This document shows positions 35,800 to 44,607 of a stretch of 64,000 nt of DNA, piece after piece. This stretch comes from Paenibacillaceae bacterium. GTDB lineage: Bacteria; Bacillota; Clostridia; Lachnospirales; Lachnospiraceae. Position numbers and translations under genes: made by a program. The stretch's first letter is position 1. Each line of letters opens with the position of its first letter. The notes under the pieces are model-generated. The model was not told the origin of the DNA and made no database searches. It saw only the letters and a program-made list of their open reading frames with translations. The stretch lies in NCBI GenBank assembly GCA_015057705.1, contig SVDU01000013.1:84046-148045 (forward strand). The letters run 5' to 3'.

Positions 35800-36225
35800 C
35801 TATCCAATCATAAATGTCAGTTCAGCGCTGGCAGCGATTTTACCGTCTACAGTGGCAACCGCTTTCCCAACTCCTACTGGACCCTTTCTTCTAATAATTT
35901 CACAGTCCAGTTTTATCTTACTTCCAGGATATACTTTCTGTTTAAATTTAGCCTTGTCAATCGCTCCGAAATAAGCAATCTTTCCCTTATTCTCTTCTAA
36001 GCTTAATATTGCAACCGCTCCAACCTGAGCCAGCGCTTCAATAATTAAAACACCTGGCATAACCGGTTCTTCCGGAAAATGACCCCGGAAAAAGGACTCA
36101 TCATAAGTGACACATTTATATCCCACAGCCTTCTCTCCAGGTACCAGTTCTTCAATGCAGTCTACCAATAAAAACGGATGTCTGTGTGGAATAATCTCCT
36201 GAATCTCTTTTATACCTAACATCAT
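35800..36225 (-). CDS. fabZ: 3-hydroxyacyl-ACP dehydratase FabZ
   Basis: 141 residues, hot-dog fold. Catalytic segment IPHRHPFLLVD with the active His and GHFPEEPVMPGVLIIEALAQ with the active Glu. It removes water from 3-hydroxyacyl-ACP in elongation. AAGGAGA precedes the ATG, and an 11-bp perfect hairpin sits just ahead of that ribosome site. Confidence 0.96.
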   Translation of the reverse strand: MMLGIKEIQEIIPHRHPFLLVDCIEELVPGEKAVGYKCVTYDESFFRGHFPEEPVMPGVLIIEALAQVGAVAILSLEENKGKIAYFGAIDKAKFKQKVYPGSKIKLDCEIIRRKGPVGVGKAVATVDGKIAASAELTFMIG

Positions 36226-36244
36226 ACTATCTCCTTATGTTCAA

Positions 36245-36272
36245 AAGAGAGGTCCGACCCTGGACCTCTCTT
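36245..36272 (-). repeat. Perfect hairpin between accB and fabZ
   Basis: Arms AAGAGAGGTCC (36245-36255) and GGACCTCTCTT (36262-36272) with a 6-base loop. On the minus strand the second arm runs into TTTT then GAAC, so it could be a weak internal terminator or a processing/stability stem inside the fatty-acid operon. Confidence 0.65.
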
Positions 36273-36287
36273 AGATTTTACAATCGT

Positions 36288-36761
36288 CTACCGGATACGG
36301 AACAGAGGCTGACCGTATTCCACCACATCTTCATTTCCAACCAGAACGGCTTCTACCACACCATCGTATTCACATTCAATCTCATTCATCAGCTTCATTG
36401 CTTCGATGATGCCAAGAGTCTGCCCTTTCTTAACCGTATCTCCCGCCTTTACAAACGGTGCGCTGTCCGGAGAAGAAGCGTTGTAAAAGGTTCCTACTAA
36501 GGGAGAGGATATTACATTATCAGTAGCAAGCGCTTCCGTCTTAGCTTGATCCATTCCGCTCTCCAGCGCTGGAGCTGTCGTATTGGAAACGGCATAAGAA
36601 GGAATCTCCATACTTCTCTTTACATAATCGCCTTCTGCCGCAATTACCATCTGTTTTTCTTTCTTAATGGATAACTTAAAGTCACCCTCTTCCAGCTTAA
36701 AACTGGTGAGACCCTGCTGTGAAACGGCCTCCATCAGTCTGATCACATCATTGATTTCCAT
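36288..36761 (-). CDS. accB: Acetyl-CoA carboxylase biotin carboxyl carrier protein
   Basis: 157 residues. Helical N-terminal part, a variable Ala/Thr/Ser-containing linker (about 55-85), then the biotinyl domain with SSPLVGTFYNASSPDSAPFV and EAMKLMNEI; the biotinylated Lys is residue 123. Carries the carboxyl group from AccC to AccDA. It lies 12 bases after fabF. Confidence 0.96.
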   Translation of the reverse strand: MEINDVIRLMEAVSQQGLTSFKLEEGDFKLSIKKEKQMVIAAEGDYVKRSMEIPSYAVSNTTAPALESGMDQAKTEALATDNVISSPLVGTFYNASSPDSAPFVKAGDTVKKGQTLGIIEAMKLMNEIECEYDGVVEAVLVGNEDVVEYGQPLFRIR

Positions 36762-36773
36762 TATGACTGCCTC

Positions 36774-38012
36774 CTACTGTTCATACTTCTTTACAAGAAT
36801 GCTGGCATTATGACCACCAAAGCCCAGGGAATTACTGATGGCATAAGTTACGTCACAGGAAACACCCTCACCCTTTGTATAGTTTAGGTCACAACCTTCG
36901 CCTTCTTCTTCCAGCCCGGCAGTGGCATGAATAAATCCATCCTGAATGGATTTCACACAGGCAATGAACTCCACACCGCCTGCCGCGCCAAGAAGATGGC
37001 CAACCATGGATTTTGTAGAACTGATTCTTACATTTTTTGCATGATCGCCTAAAGCAGCTTTAATTGCCATAGTTTCAAATAAGTCGTTGTGATGGGTGCT
37101 GGTTCCATGAGCATTGACATAATCAAGATCTTCCGCTTTAATGCCGGCATCTTTAATCGCATCAGTCATGGCTCTCGCAGCACCGCTTCCGTCCTCTGCA
37201 GGAGAGGTAATATGGTATGCATCACAGGTAGACCCGTAACCAACTACTTCTCCGTAGATAACGGCATTTCTGGAAAGCGCGTGTTCCAGTTCTTCCAATA
37301 CCACAACGCCAGCACCCTCACCCATAACAAAGCCACTTCTGTCCTTATCAAATGGGATGGAAGCACGGAGCGGATCATCAGAAGTAGTAAGTGCAGTAAG
37401 AGCCGTAAATCCGGCCACACCGATTGGTGAAACGCTTGCTTCTGCACCTCCTGCCACCATCACATCCACTTCCCCATACTGGATGGATCGGAACGCCTCT
37501 CCGATGGAGTGGGTTCCCGTAGCGCAGGCCGTAACCACGTTAATGCACTTGCCCTTTAATCCGAACTGAATCCCCACATTTCCTGCTGCCATATTGGATA
37601 TCATCATGGGTACCAAAAGAGGATTGACTCTGCCCGGACCTTTCTCTAATAACTTTTTATGTTCCCGCTCTAAGGCCTGTAAGCTTCCAATCCCGGAACC
37701 TACACTAACGCCCACGCGATAAGGATCTTCTTTTTCCATATCAATTCCTGACATTTCAAGAGCTTCCTTTGTAGCTGCAACTGCAAACTGTGCAAAACGT
37801 TCCATTCGTTTGGCTGCCTTGGGATCCATATACTCTTTAGGATCAAAATCCTTAACTTCTGCAGCCAGTGTAGCTTTATATTCTGTTGTATCAAACTGAG
37901 TGATCGGCGCGATTCCCACCTTTTTTTCCTTCAGACCGTTCCAGAAACTTTCTACATCCTTGCCAATAGGAGTTATTGCTCCCATACCGGTTACTACCAC
38001 TCTTCTATTCAT
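36774..38012 (-). CDS. fabF: 3-oxoacyl-ACP synthase II (FabF)
   Basis: 412 residues from the ATG at 38012, which has AAAAAGGAG before it. Catalytic Cys in VVTACATGTHSIGEA, first His in YVNAHGTSTHHND, second His in STKSMVGHLLGAAGG. It condenses malonyl-ACP with growing acyl-ACP. The gene lies 16 bases after fabG. Confidence 0.97.
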   Translation of the reverse strand: MNRRVVVTGMGAITPIGKDVESFWNGLKEKKVGIAPITQFDTTEYKATLAAEVKDFDPKEYMDPKAAKRMERFAQFAVAATKEALEMSGIDMEKEDPYRVGVSVGSGIGSLQALEREHKKLLEKGPGRVNPLLVPMMISNMAAGNVGIQFGLKGKCINVVTACATGTHSIGEAFRSIQYGEVDVMVAGGAEASVSPIGVAGFTALTALTTSDDPLRASIPFDKDRSGFVMGEGAGVVVLEELEHALSRNAVIYGEVVGYGSTCDAYHITSPAEDGSGAARAMTDAIKDAGIKAEDLDYVNAHGTSTHHNDLFETMAIKAALGDHAKNVRISSTKSMVGHLLGAAGGVEFIACVKSIQDGFIHATAGLEEEGEGCDLNYTKGEGVSCDVTYAISNSLGFGGHNASILVKKYEQ

Positions 38013-38028
38013 ACCGTTTTTCTCCTTT

Positions 38029-38769
38029 TTACATAGCCATTCCGCCATCTACACTGATGACCTGACCTGTGATATAACCAGCTGGTTCCGATGCAAGAAA
38101 TACAACCGCAGCAGCAATATCTTCCGGCGTTCCAAACCGTTTCATCGGGATCTGATCAAGAGTTGCCTCTTTCACAGAATCAGACAGCACATCTGTCATA
38201 TCTGTCTGAATGTAGCCAGGTGCTATGGCATTTACAGTGATTCCTCTGCTGGCAGATTCTCTGGCAAATGATTTTGTCATTCCGATGACCCCTGCTTTTG
38301 CCGCACAGTAATTTGCCTGACCTGCATTCCCAAGAATTCCGGATACGGATGAAATGTTGATAATTCTGCCGCCTCTTTGTTTGATCATCTGACGGGAAAC
38401 ATGCTTCATACAGTTAAATACCCCTTTTAAGTTGGTATTGATGACTGCATCAAACTCTTCTTCTGACATTTTCATAAGAAGATTATCTCTTGTTATACCT
38501 GCATTATTAATGAGAATATCCAGCTTACCATATTTCTTTATGACTCCTTCAAGGAATACTCCACAAGCTTCATAATCCGATACGTTACAGGCAATCGCCT
38601 CAGCTTTACCGCCATTTTCTTCAATCTCTGTTACTACCTGAAGTGCTTTTTCTTCTGATCCATTATAATTAACGATTACAGTGGCTCCTTCCAGTCCCAG
38701 CCTTAACGCTATTGCTCTTCCGATTCCTCTGCTGGCACCAGTAACCACCGCTATTTTTCCATCTAACAT
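38029..38769 (-). CDS. fabG: 3-oxoacyl-ACP reductase FabG
   Basis: 246 residues, short-chain dehydrogenase. NADP loop [27 protein letters not shown], catalytic Ser-Tyr-Lys in [23 protein letters not shown], and the C-terminal [15 protein letters not shown]. Reduces 3-ketoacyl-ACP. Sixteen-base gaps on both sides fit tight operon packing. Confidence 0.97.
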   Translation of the reverse strand: MLDGKIAVVTGASRGIGRAIALRLGLEGATVIVNYNGSEEKALQVVTEIEENGGKAEAIACNVSDYEACGVFLEGVIKKYGKLDILINNAGITRDNLLMKMSEEEFDAVINTNLKGVFNCMKHVSRQMIKQRGGRIINISSVSGILGNAGQANYCAAKAGVIGMTKSFARESASRGITVNAIAPGYIQTDMTDVLSDSVKEATLDQIPMKRFGTPEDIAAAVVFLASEPAGYITGQVISVDGGMAM

Positions 38770-38785
38770 ATCCTGTCACCTCCCC

Positions 38786-39703
38786 TTAAATTTCCGTTAG
38801 CTTTTCTATATCTTCCAGTTTTTCTATATTAAAGACTTTCACATCTCTCGTGATCTTCTTAATAAACCCTGCCAGTGTTTTTCCTGGTCCTATTTCTATA
38901 AATGTATCCACTCCGTCTTTTATCATGGCTTCCACACTTTGCTGGAAACGCACGGAAGAAGATACCTGTCGGATCAGTAAAGGCTTAACTTCATCTGCCT
39001 CTGACACATACTGGGCTGTTACATTTGCTACATAGGGAATCACAGGTTTATGAATCTCTATATTCTCAAGCACGGCACCAAGTTTTTCACCTGCCTGCGT
39101 CAGCATGGCTGAGTGAAACGGGCCGCTTACATTTAAGCCAATGACTCTCTTTGCTCCTGCTGCCAGAAGCTTCTCACCAGCTTCCTCAACAGCTTCTTTC
39201 TTACCTGATATAACAATCTGTCCGGGGCAGTTATAATTTGCAATCTGAACTCCTTCGATCTGGCTTAAAACCTCTTCAATTTTAACCGCATCCAAAGAAA
39301 GAACGGCTGCCATTGCTCCCAGACCGGCAGGAACTGCTTCCTGCATAAGAATTCCTCTCTGTCTGACAGTTAAGATTGCATCCCTGTCACTCATAACTCC
39401 TGCTGCTGCAAGCGCGCAATATTCTCCCAGACTTAAACCAGCCGTCACATACGGTCTGATTCCTGTTTTTTCTTCCAGCACTCTCATCATGGCGATCCCT
39501 GTGGTCACCATGGCAGCCTGCGTATATTCTGTAATATCCAGACGGTCATTCTTCTCAAAGCAGAGTTCCGGCAGGGAAAACCCTAAAAGTCCGGAAGCCA
39601 TATCAAAAATTTCTTTTCCAGTTGCTGTCTGCTCAAAAAAATCCTGGCCCATACCGCAGTACTGTGCGCCCTGGCCTGGGAAAATAAATGCGATCTTGCT
39701 CAT
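38786..39703 (-). CDS. fabD: Malonyl-CoA:ACP transacylase FabD
   Basis: About 305 residues from the ATG at 39703, with GAGGAG nine bases before; an ATG at 39709 is closer than usual. FPGQGAQYCGMG near the start, nucleophile elbow GLSLGEYCAL (Ser; the usual GHS is GLS here) and the catalytic His in SGPFHSAML. C-terminal IEIGPGKTLAGFIKKI is typical. Loads malonate onto ACP. Confidence 0.95.
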   Translation of the reverse strand: MSKIAFIFPGQGAQYCGMGQDFFEQTATGKEIFDMASGLLGFSLPELCFEKNDRLDITEYTQAAMVTTGIAMMRVLEEKTGIRPYVTAGLSLGEYCALAAAGVMSDRDAILTVRQRGILMQEAVPAGLGAMAAVLSLDAVKIEEVLSQIEGVQIANYNCPGQIVISGKKEAVEEAGEKLLAAGAKRVIGLNVSGPFHSAMLTQAGEKLGAVLENIEIHKPVIPYVANVTAQYVSEADEVKPLLIRQVSSSVRFQQSVEAMIKDGVDTFIEIGPGKTLAGFIKKITRDVKVFNIEKLEDIEKLTEI

Positions 39704-39719
39704 AGTCATAAACTCCTCT

Positions 39720-40643
39720 TTAACGGCCAAGAAGTTTCCCGGCCTGCTCCATCATTTCTTCAATCATTTCCTTACAGGTTTGTTCCTTACTGATCATACC
39801 TGCAATCTGTCCGGCCATAACCGTGCCGTTGATAACATCTCCCTCTAAAACCGCATTACGAAGGGTTCCAAGGGTTAAGTATTCCAATTCTTCAAAGGAT
39901 TTTCCTTCCTCTTCCAGTTTCGTATACTCTCTGGTCATCTGATTTCTTAAAGATCTTACCGGATGGCCGTGTGAACGTCCTGTTACTGCAGAATCAATAT
40001 CCTTTGCTTTTATAATTCTCTGTTTGTAATTGTCATGTACAATGGATTCTTTGGAAACCACAAATCTGGTTCCGATCTGGACAGCCTCTGCACCAAGCAT
40101 AAATGCTGCTGCGATTCCTCTGCCGTCACCAATTCCTCCAGCTGCTATAACAGGTATGGAAACAGCGTCTGCCACCTGGGGAACCAAAGTCATGGTGGTC
40201 TGCTCTCCAATATGTCCTCCGGACTCGCACCCTTCCGCTACTACAGCATCCGCACCATAGCGCTCCATTCTCTTTGCAAGTGCTACGGAAGCAACAACTG
40301 GAATTACCTTAATTCCTGCTGCCTTCCACATCTCCATATATTTTTCAGGATTACCGGCTCCGGTGGTTACCACCTTAATGCCTTCCTCAACGATTACTTT
40401 TGCCACATCATCAGCATGAGGGCTTAAAAGCATGACATTGACACCGATTGGCTTGCTGGTCAGCTTCTTTGCTTTGCGGATTTCCTCACGCACCACTTCG
40501 CCCGGTGCATTGGCTCCGCCAATCAGTCCAAGACCACCAGCTTCCGACACGGCTGCTGCAAGATGATGTTCCGCAACCCATGCCATGCCGCCCTGTATGA
40601 TGGGATATTCAATTCCCAAAAGTTGGGGGATTCTGGTATTCAT
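39720..40643 (-). CDS. fabK: Enoyl-ACP reductase II (FabK)
   Basis: 307 residues, FMN TIM barrel. IEYPIIQGGMAWVAEHHLAAAV at the N-terminus, given here in part as YPIIQGGMAWVAEHH, SEAGGLGLIGG, VVAEGCESGGHIG with the catalytic His of this family, and VIAAGGIGDGRGIAAA. Together with the operon position it is assigned as FabK rather than nitronate monooxygenase. It replaces FabI; none is seen. Its ATG overlaps the acpP stop by one base. Confidence 0.93.
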   Translation of the reverse strand: MNTRIPQLLGIEYPIIQGGMAWVAEHHLAAAVSEAGGLGLIGGANAPGEVVREEIRKAKKLTSKPIGVNVMLLSPHADDVAKVIVEEGIKVVTTGAGNPEKYMEMWKAAGIKVIPVVASVALAKRMERYGADAVVAEGCESGGHIGEQTTMTLVPQVADAVSIPVIAAGGIGDGRGIAAAFMLGAEAVQIGTRFVVSKESIVHDNYKQRIIKAKDIDSAVTGRSHGHPVRSLRNQMTREYTKLEEEGKSFEELEYLTLGTLRNAVLEGDVINGTVMAGQIAGMISKEQTCKEMIEEMMEQAGKLLGR

Positions 40644-40876
40644 TACGCTTCCACGCCCTTTGCTTTTAAATAGTCCATAACCTGTGAAACGGTTGTTAAT
40701 TTCTCTAAATCTTCGGATGGAATCTCAACTGAGTACTCATCTTCAAGAGCCATAACCAGTTCAAATAAATCAAGGGAATCTGCCCCTAAGTCCTCTTTAA
40801 AAGAGGATTCCGGTTTTACGATTGCTGCATCCACATTTAACTGCTCTGCTATAATTTCCTGCATTTTCTCTAACAT
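40643..40876 (-). CDS. acpP: Acyl carrier protein
   Basis: 77 residues, acidic. The phosphopantetheine attachment motif is [10 protein letters not shown] with Ser34. Shuttles acyl chains between the Fab enzymes. AAAGGAGAT precedes the ATG. A FabT-like palindrome lies 46 bases upstream, between it and fabH. Confidence 0.97.
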   Translation of the reverse strand: MLEKMQEIIAEQLNVDAAIVKPESSFKEDLGADSLDLFELVMALEDEYSVEIPSEDLEKLTTVSQVMDYLKAKGVEA

Positions 40877-40921
40877 CTTCTAATCTCCTTTTGCTTCCTC
40901 TTAATCATTTTTATATGCTAG

Positions 40922-40940
40922 TACTTTGATTTTCAAAGTA
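40922..40940. promoter_or_regulatory. Second FabT-like operator, before acpP
   Basis: Perfect palindrome TACTTTGA-TTT-TCAAAGTA, with the same TTTGA-N3-TCAAA core and spacing as the palindrome at the fabH promoter. On the minus strand a weak promoter TTGAAA-N17-TAAAAA overlaps it. It could control a second, internal start for acpP and the genes after it. Confidence 0.6.
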
Positions 40941-40953
40941 TTAGATCCATTAT

Positions 40954-41919
40954 TTACCACTCCATAAGAGTGGCTCCCCAGGTAAGACCTGCCCCAAATC
41001 CGGCAAGTACAATCTTATCTCCCTGCTGCAGCTTCCCGGCTTTGTTTAATTCATCTAACAAAATCGGAATCGATGCTCCCGATGTATTTCCATACCGTTC
41101 TAGATTGGTTGGAAACTTCTCCATGGGTACTTTCAGTCTCTTTGCAATCGATTCAAAGATCCGGTAATTCGCCTGATGCAGGATAAAATACTTAATTTCA
41201 CTTAAATCCGTTCCGCTCTCTGAAAGCACCTCTAAGATTGCTTCCGGAACGGTTTTAACTGCAAACCGGAACACCTCCTGGCCATCCATGGTCATATAAC
41301 CTGTTTCTGGTTCATGACCAGTAAGAAAATTACCAGTGGTCCGTGATACGCAGTCCAGTGCATTTCCTCTTGTGCCATCAGCACCCATGGTCATGTAAAG
41401 CGTTCCTTTATCCTGGGTCCGTACTACCGCGGCTCCCGCTCCATCCCCAAAAAGTACGCAGGTTCCTCTGTCTTTCCAGTCAATTAACTTGCTTAACGTA
41501 TCGGCTCCGATGATCAGACCTGTTTTATAGATACCTGCCTGAAAAAATGCGGAGATTGTATGAAAGCCGTAAACAAAGCCAGAACATGCAGCGCTTAAAT
41601 CAAAAGCGATAGCCCTGTGGGCACCGATTGCCGCCTGTACTTCACAGGCTCCGCTTGGAAAACAGCGGTCAGGAGATGAAGTAGCCAAAACAATAATGTC
41701 CAGTTCATCCGCCGATACACCCGAATCCTCCAGTGCGGCCATAGCTGCCTTTATAGCAAGATCCGTGGTACCGGACTGGGCATCAGCAATCCGCCGTTCC
41801 CTGATACCAGTCCTTGACTGGATCCATTCATCACTGGTATCCACGACCTTAGCCAGATCGTCATTGGTCACCACCCGGTCCGGAGCTGCAGACCCTGTTC
41901 CAATTATTTTTGTTGTCAT
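40954..41919 (-). CDS. fabH: 3-oxoacyl-ACP synthase III (FabH)
   Basis: 321 residues from the ATG at 41919, preceded by GGGGGAA. Catalytic triad visible: Cys112 in LSAACSGFVYG, His in YFILHQANYRI, Asn in RYGNTSGASIPILL. N-terminal GTGSAAPDRVVTNDDL is typical. It starts fatty-acid synthesis by condensing an acyl-CoA with malonyl-ACP. First gene of the fatty-acid operon; promoter and operator lie 90-135 bases upstream. Confidence 0.97.
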   Translation of the reverse strand: MTTKIIGTGSAAPDRVVTNDDLAKVVDTSDEWIQSRTGIRERRIADAQSGTTDLAIKAAMAALEDSGVSADELDIIVLATSSPDRCFPSGACEVQAAIGAHRAIAFDLSAACSGFVYGFHTISAFFQAGIYKTGLIIGADTLSKLIDWKDRGTCVLFGDGAGAAVVRTQDKGTLYMTMGADGTRGNALDCVSRTTGNFLTGHEPETGYMTMDGQEVFRFAVKTVPEAILEVLSESGTDLSEIKYFILHQANYRIFESIAKRLKVPMEKFPTNLERYGNTSGASIPILLDELNKAGKLQQGDKIVLAGFGAGLTWGATLMEW

Positions 41920-42008
41920 ATATTTCCCCCATTCATGTTTCTGTTCCATTCTGGTAATTCCCGGACTGAAATGAAATCATGCCTCGTTGGATTGTTTTAT
42001 ATCTCAAA

Positions 42009-42027
42009 TAGTTTGAATCTCAAACTA
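42009..42027. promoter_or_regulatory. FabT-like operator at the start of the fatty-acid operon
   Basis: Perfect palindrome TAGTTTGA-ATC-TCAAACTA immediately after the -10 and across the predicted transcription start, so a bound protein would block initiation. A further half-site TTTGAGATATAAAA follows on the minus strand. The core TTTGA-N3-TCAAA resembles what I remember of FabT (MarR family) boxes in streptococci and lactococci. No fabT gene is next to it here. Confidence 0.7.
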
Positions 42028-42056
42028 ATATTATTAGAATAAACGTCTGTTGTCAA
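42028..42056 (-). promoter_or_regulatory. Promoter of the fatty-acid operon
   Basis: Minus strand: -35 TTGACA (42051-42056), 17-base spacer, -10 TAATAT (42028-42033). Predicted start near 42021, giving a leader of about 100 bases before fabH. Confidence 0.8.
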
Positions 42057-42064
42057 GATATTTT

Positions 42065-42922
42065 TTATATTTCCCGGTTTAACAGATACTGATAAACCTC
42101 TCTTTTGCTGATTCCACGATCCTTCGCAACCATACGCATGGCTTCTTTTTTATCCATTCCCTGGCTTTCGTAGCGTGCCATGTGATCTTCAATAGAAAGC
42201 TCCTCAAACGCTTTTGTCTGCTCCATACGGATTTCATCGAAGCTCTTACCTTCCACCACGATGACACATTCTCCCTTAGGATCCTCATTGCGGTAAGTAC
42301 TGAGTGCCTGGGTAAATGTTGTACGAAATGCGGTCTCATATCGTTTTGTTAATTCCCGGCAGATTGTAATTCTACGTTCCCCTAATGCTTCATAAAGTTC
42401 TTCCAGCGTCTTGACAAGACGGTGGGGAGCCTCATAGAGAATTATGGTTCTTGTCTCATTCTTTAACTCATTTAAGATCCACTGCTTTTCCTTTTTATCG
42501 GAAGGAAGGAACGCTTCAAAACAAAATCTTCTGGTTCCCAGTCCGGAAAGGGTCAGCGCTGTGATACAGGCCGCAGGTCCTGGTAGTGAAGTTACCTCTA
42601 CGCCTGCCTCATAACACTGTTTTACCAGTTCCTCACCAGGATCGGAGATCCCTGGTGTTCCCGCATCTGTAATTAGAGCAACCATAACTCCCTGCTTCAT
42701 CTGCTCCACCAGATAAACTGCCTTTTCTACCTTATTGTACTCGTGGTAACTGGTCATAGGCGTCTTGATATCGAAATGATTCAGAAGCTTAATGCTGTGG
42801 CGGGTATCCTCTGCCGCGATTAAATCCGCTTCCTTCAGCGTATTTAAGACCCGGAGGGTAATGTCATCAAGATTACCGATGGGAGTGGCACACAAATACA
42901 ATTTACCTTTTTTCTCGTTCAT
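42065..42922 (-). CDS. rsmI: 16S rRNA (cytidine1402-2'-O)-methyltransferase
   Basis: 285 residues, tetrapyrrole-methylase fold. LYLCATPIGNLDDITLR at the start, AEDTRHSIKLLNHF, ALITDAGTPGISDPGEELV and GPAACITALTLSGL are the RsmI signature. It methylates the ribose of C1402 in the decoding centre with SAM. It follows trmN6 by 46 bases, the order of the Bacillus yabB-yabC region. Confidence 0.95.
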   Translation of the reverse strand: MNEKKGKLYLCATPIGNLDDITLRVLNTLKEADLIAAEDTRHSIKLLNHFDIKTPMTSYHEYNKVEKAVYLVEQMKQGVMVALITDAGTPGISDPGEELVKQCYEAGVEVTSLPGPAACITALTLSGLGTRRFCFEAFLPSDKKEKQWILNELKNETRTIILYEAPHRLVKTLEELYEALGERRITICRELTKRYETAFRTTFTQALSTYRNEDPKGECVIVVEGKSFDEIRMEQTKAFEELSIEDHMARYESQGMDKKEAMRMVAKDRGISKREVYQYLLNREI

Positions 42923-42968
42923 TTTCCTTCTCCCGCTAAAATTCCTTTTATTTCATTCCCGGTTAAGA

Positions 42969-43706
42969 TCAGTACCCGTAAATTGTATAGATCTCATCCG
43001 TATACACACCTGGTTCCTTATACACAATCACCGGTGACTCCACCTTAATCATGGACCTTCCACCTCTGACGGCTTCGATAAGAACCATATTTGCTTCCTT
43101 ATCAACAAAGGGGTGTACCATCTTCATTCGCTTAGGTTCCATACCCACACTCTTTAATGCTGTTATAATTTCAATCAGTCTGTGAGGTCTGTGAACCAGA
43201 TAAAACCGTCCGCCCGGACGAAGAAGCCTGGCTGCTTCCCTTGCCACGTCCTCTAATGTACACAATACCTCGTGACGTGATATTGCTTTTGGAAGATCCG
43301 GATTCTTAAGTCCATGGGCATCATTCATATAAGGAGGATTGGATGTCACCACATCAAAAGAAGCCGCACCAAACAAACGGCTGGCTTCCTTTATATCTCC
43401 TCTGACAATGGTTATTTTATCCTCAAGATGATTCAGCGCCACGCTTCTGGCAGCCATATCAGCCACTTCCTCCTGAATCTCAAGCCCTGTATAATGGATT
43501 CCCTGATTCTTCGCTTCTAAAAGAATGGGGATAATACCCGTTCCGGTTCCAAGATCAATTGCCTTTTCTTCTGGCTTTACCTTTGCAAATCCGGAAAGCA
43601 GAACGGCATCCATTCCAAAACAGAAGCCGTCCCGGTTTTGTATGATCTGATAACCGTTGCGCTGCAGGTCATCAATTCGTTCATTGTCTTTCAGCTTAAT
43701 TGTCAT
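42969..43706 (-). CDS. trmN6: tRNA1(Val) (adenine37-N6)-methyltransferase-like protein
   Basis: 245 residues. N-terminal NGYQIIQNRDGFCFGMDAVLL, SAM motif AIDLGTGTGIIPILL and the catalytic NPPY in VTSNPPYMND define the TrmN6/YabB family of N6-adenine methyltransferases. Its start overlaps the ricT end by 11 bases. The precise substrate in clostridia is not certain. Confidence 0.88.
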   Translation of the reverse strand: MTIKLKDNERIDDLQRNGYQIIQNRDGFCFGMDAVLLSGFAKVKPEEKAIDLGTGTGIIPILLEAKNQGIHYTGLEIQEEVADMAARSVALNHLEDKITIVRGDIKEASRLFGAASFDVVTSNPPYMNDAHGLKNPDLPKAISRHEVLCTLEDVAREAARLLRPGGRFYLVHRPHRLIEIITALKSVGMEPKRMKMVHPFVDKEANMVLIEAVRGGRSMIKVESPVIVYKEPGVYTDEIYTIYGY

Positions 43707-44604
43707 CTAACTTGGATTTTCCCTCTTTCCTTTCCAGAGCTTCCAAAGCCTTTAACTCCTCATCCGTCACCTGAGTCTTTTCCCTGCGGCGTCTGGGCTT
43801 AAACTTTAACTGTTCCACCTTGTATTCTCTGATTTCCTTTTCATCCTTAATGGTAACCAGGACCTTAACTAACTGCCTTAGAACACTGACGGAGTGAACC
43901 TCACCTTTTAAACCGTCATCTGTGGTCACAAAATCACCCACACCAGGAAGCTTGCTGTTAAGCTCTTCGTAGGTTTCTTCCTCATTCTTTAAGCAGCACA
44001 TAAGCCTTCCGCACACACCGGAAATCTTGGTTGGATTTAAGGAAAGGTTCTGCTCTTTCGCCATCTTAATAGAAACCGGTATGAACTCAGACAGATAAGA
44101 GTGGCAGCACAGCGTTCTGCCGCAGATACCAACACCTCCCACAATCTTTGTCTCATCCCTGACACCTACCTGGCGCAGTTCAATCCTTGTTTTAAAAACA
44201 GAAGCCAGATCCTTAACCAGCTCCCTGAAATCAATTCTTCCATCTGCCGTAAAATAAAACAGCACCTTATTGTTATCAAAGGTATATTCTGCATCAATCA
44301 GCTTCATCAAAAGACCGTGCTTTTTAATCTTTTCCTTACAGATCTTAAATGCTTCCTTTTCCTTCTCATGGTTCTTTTTCTCTACTTCATCATCTGCCTT
44401 GGTAGCCATACGGATCACTGATTTCAAAGGCTGAACCACCTTCTCATCTTCCACCTCACGGGCTCCAAGAACAACGTAACCGTACTCAATCCCTCTTGCT
44501 GTCTCTACTATTACATGATCCCCAGCCTTTACCTCCAGATTTACAGGATCAAAGTAATAGATTTTTCCTGCATTCCGGAATCTTACGCCAATAACATTTA
44601 TCAT
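43696..44604 (-). CDS. ricT: PSP1-domain protein RicT (YaaT)
   Basis: 302 residues from the ATG at 44604. PSP1 domain with GVGICGRTLCCHSYL and SGVCGRLMCCLKNE, a cysteine-rich pattern that in Bacillus RicT helps bind iron-sulphur clusters in the RicAFT (Y) complex. That complex affects sporulation, competence and RNase Y-dependent mRNA maturation. A charged C-terminal tail follows. It begins immediately after holB, as in many Firmicutes. RicA and RicF are not in the window. Confidence 0.93.
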   Translation of the reverse strand: MINVIGVRFRNAGKIYYFDPVNLEVKAGDHVIVETARGIEYGYVVLGAREVEDEKVVQPLKSVIRMATKADDEVEKKNHEKEKEAFKICKEKIKKHGLLMKLIDAEYTFDNNKVLFYFTADGRIDFRELVKDLASVFKTRIELRQVGVRDETKIVGGVGICGRTLCCHSYLSEFIPVSIKMAKEQNLSLNPTKISGVCGRLMCCLKNEEETYEELNSKLPGVGDFVTTDDGLKGEVHSVSVLRQLVKVLVTIKDEKEIREYKVEQLKFKPRRRREKTQVTDEELKALEALERKEGKSKLDDN

Positions 44605-44607
44605 CAA

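Noticed and set aside
39720..40643. Nitronate monooxygenase instead of FabK
   Set aside because: Position directly after acpP in a full FAS II operon without fabI, the 307-residue length and the motif set favour FabK.
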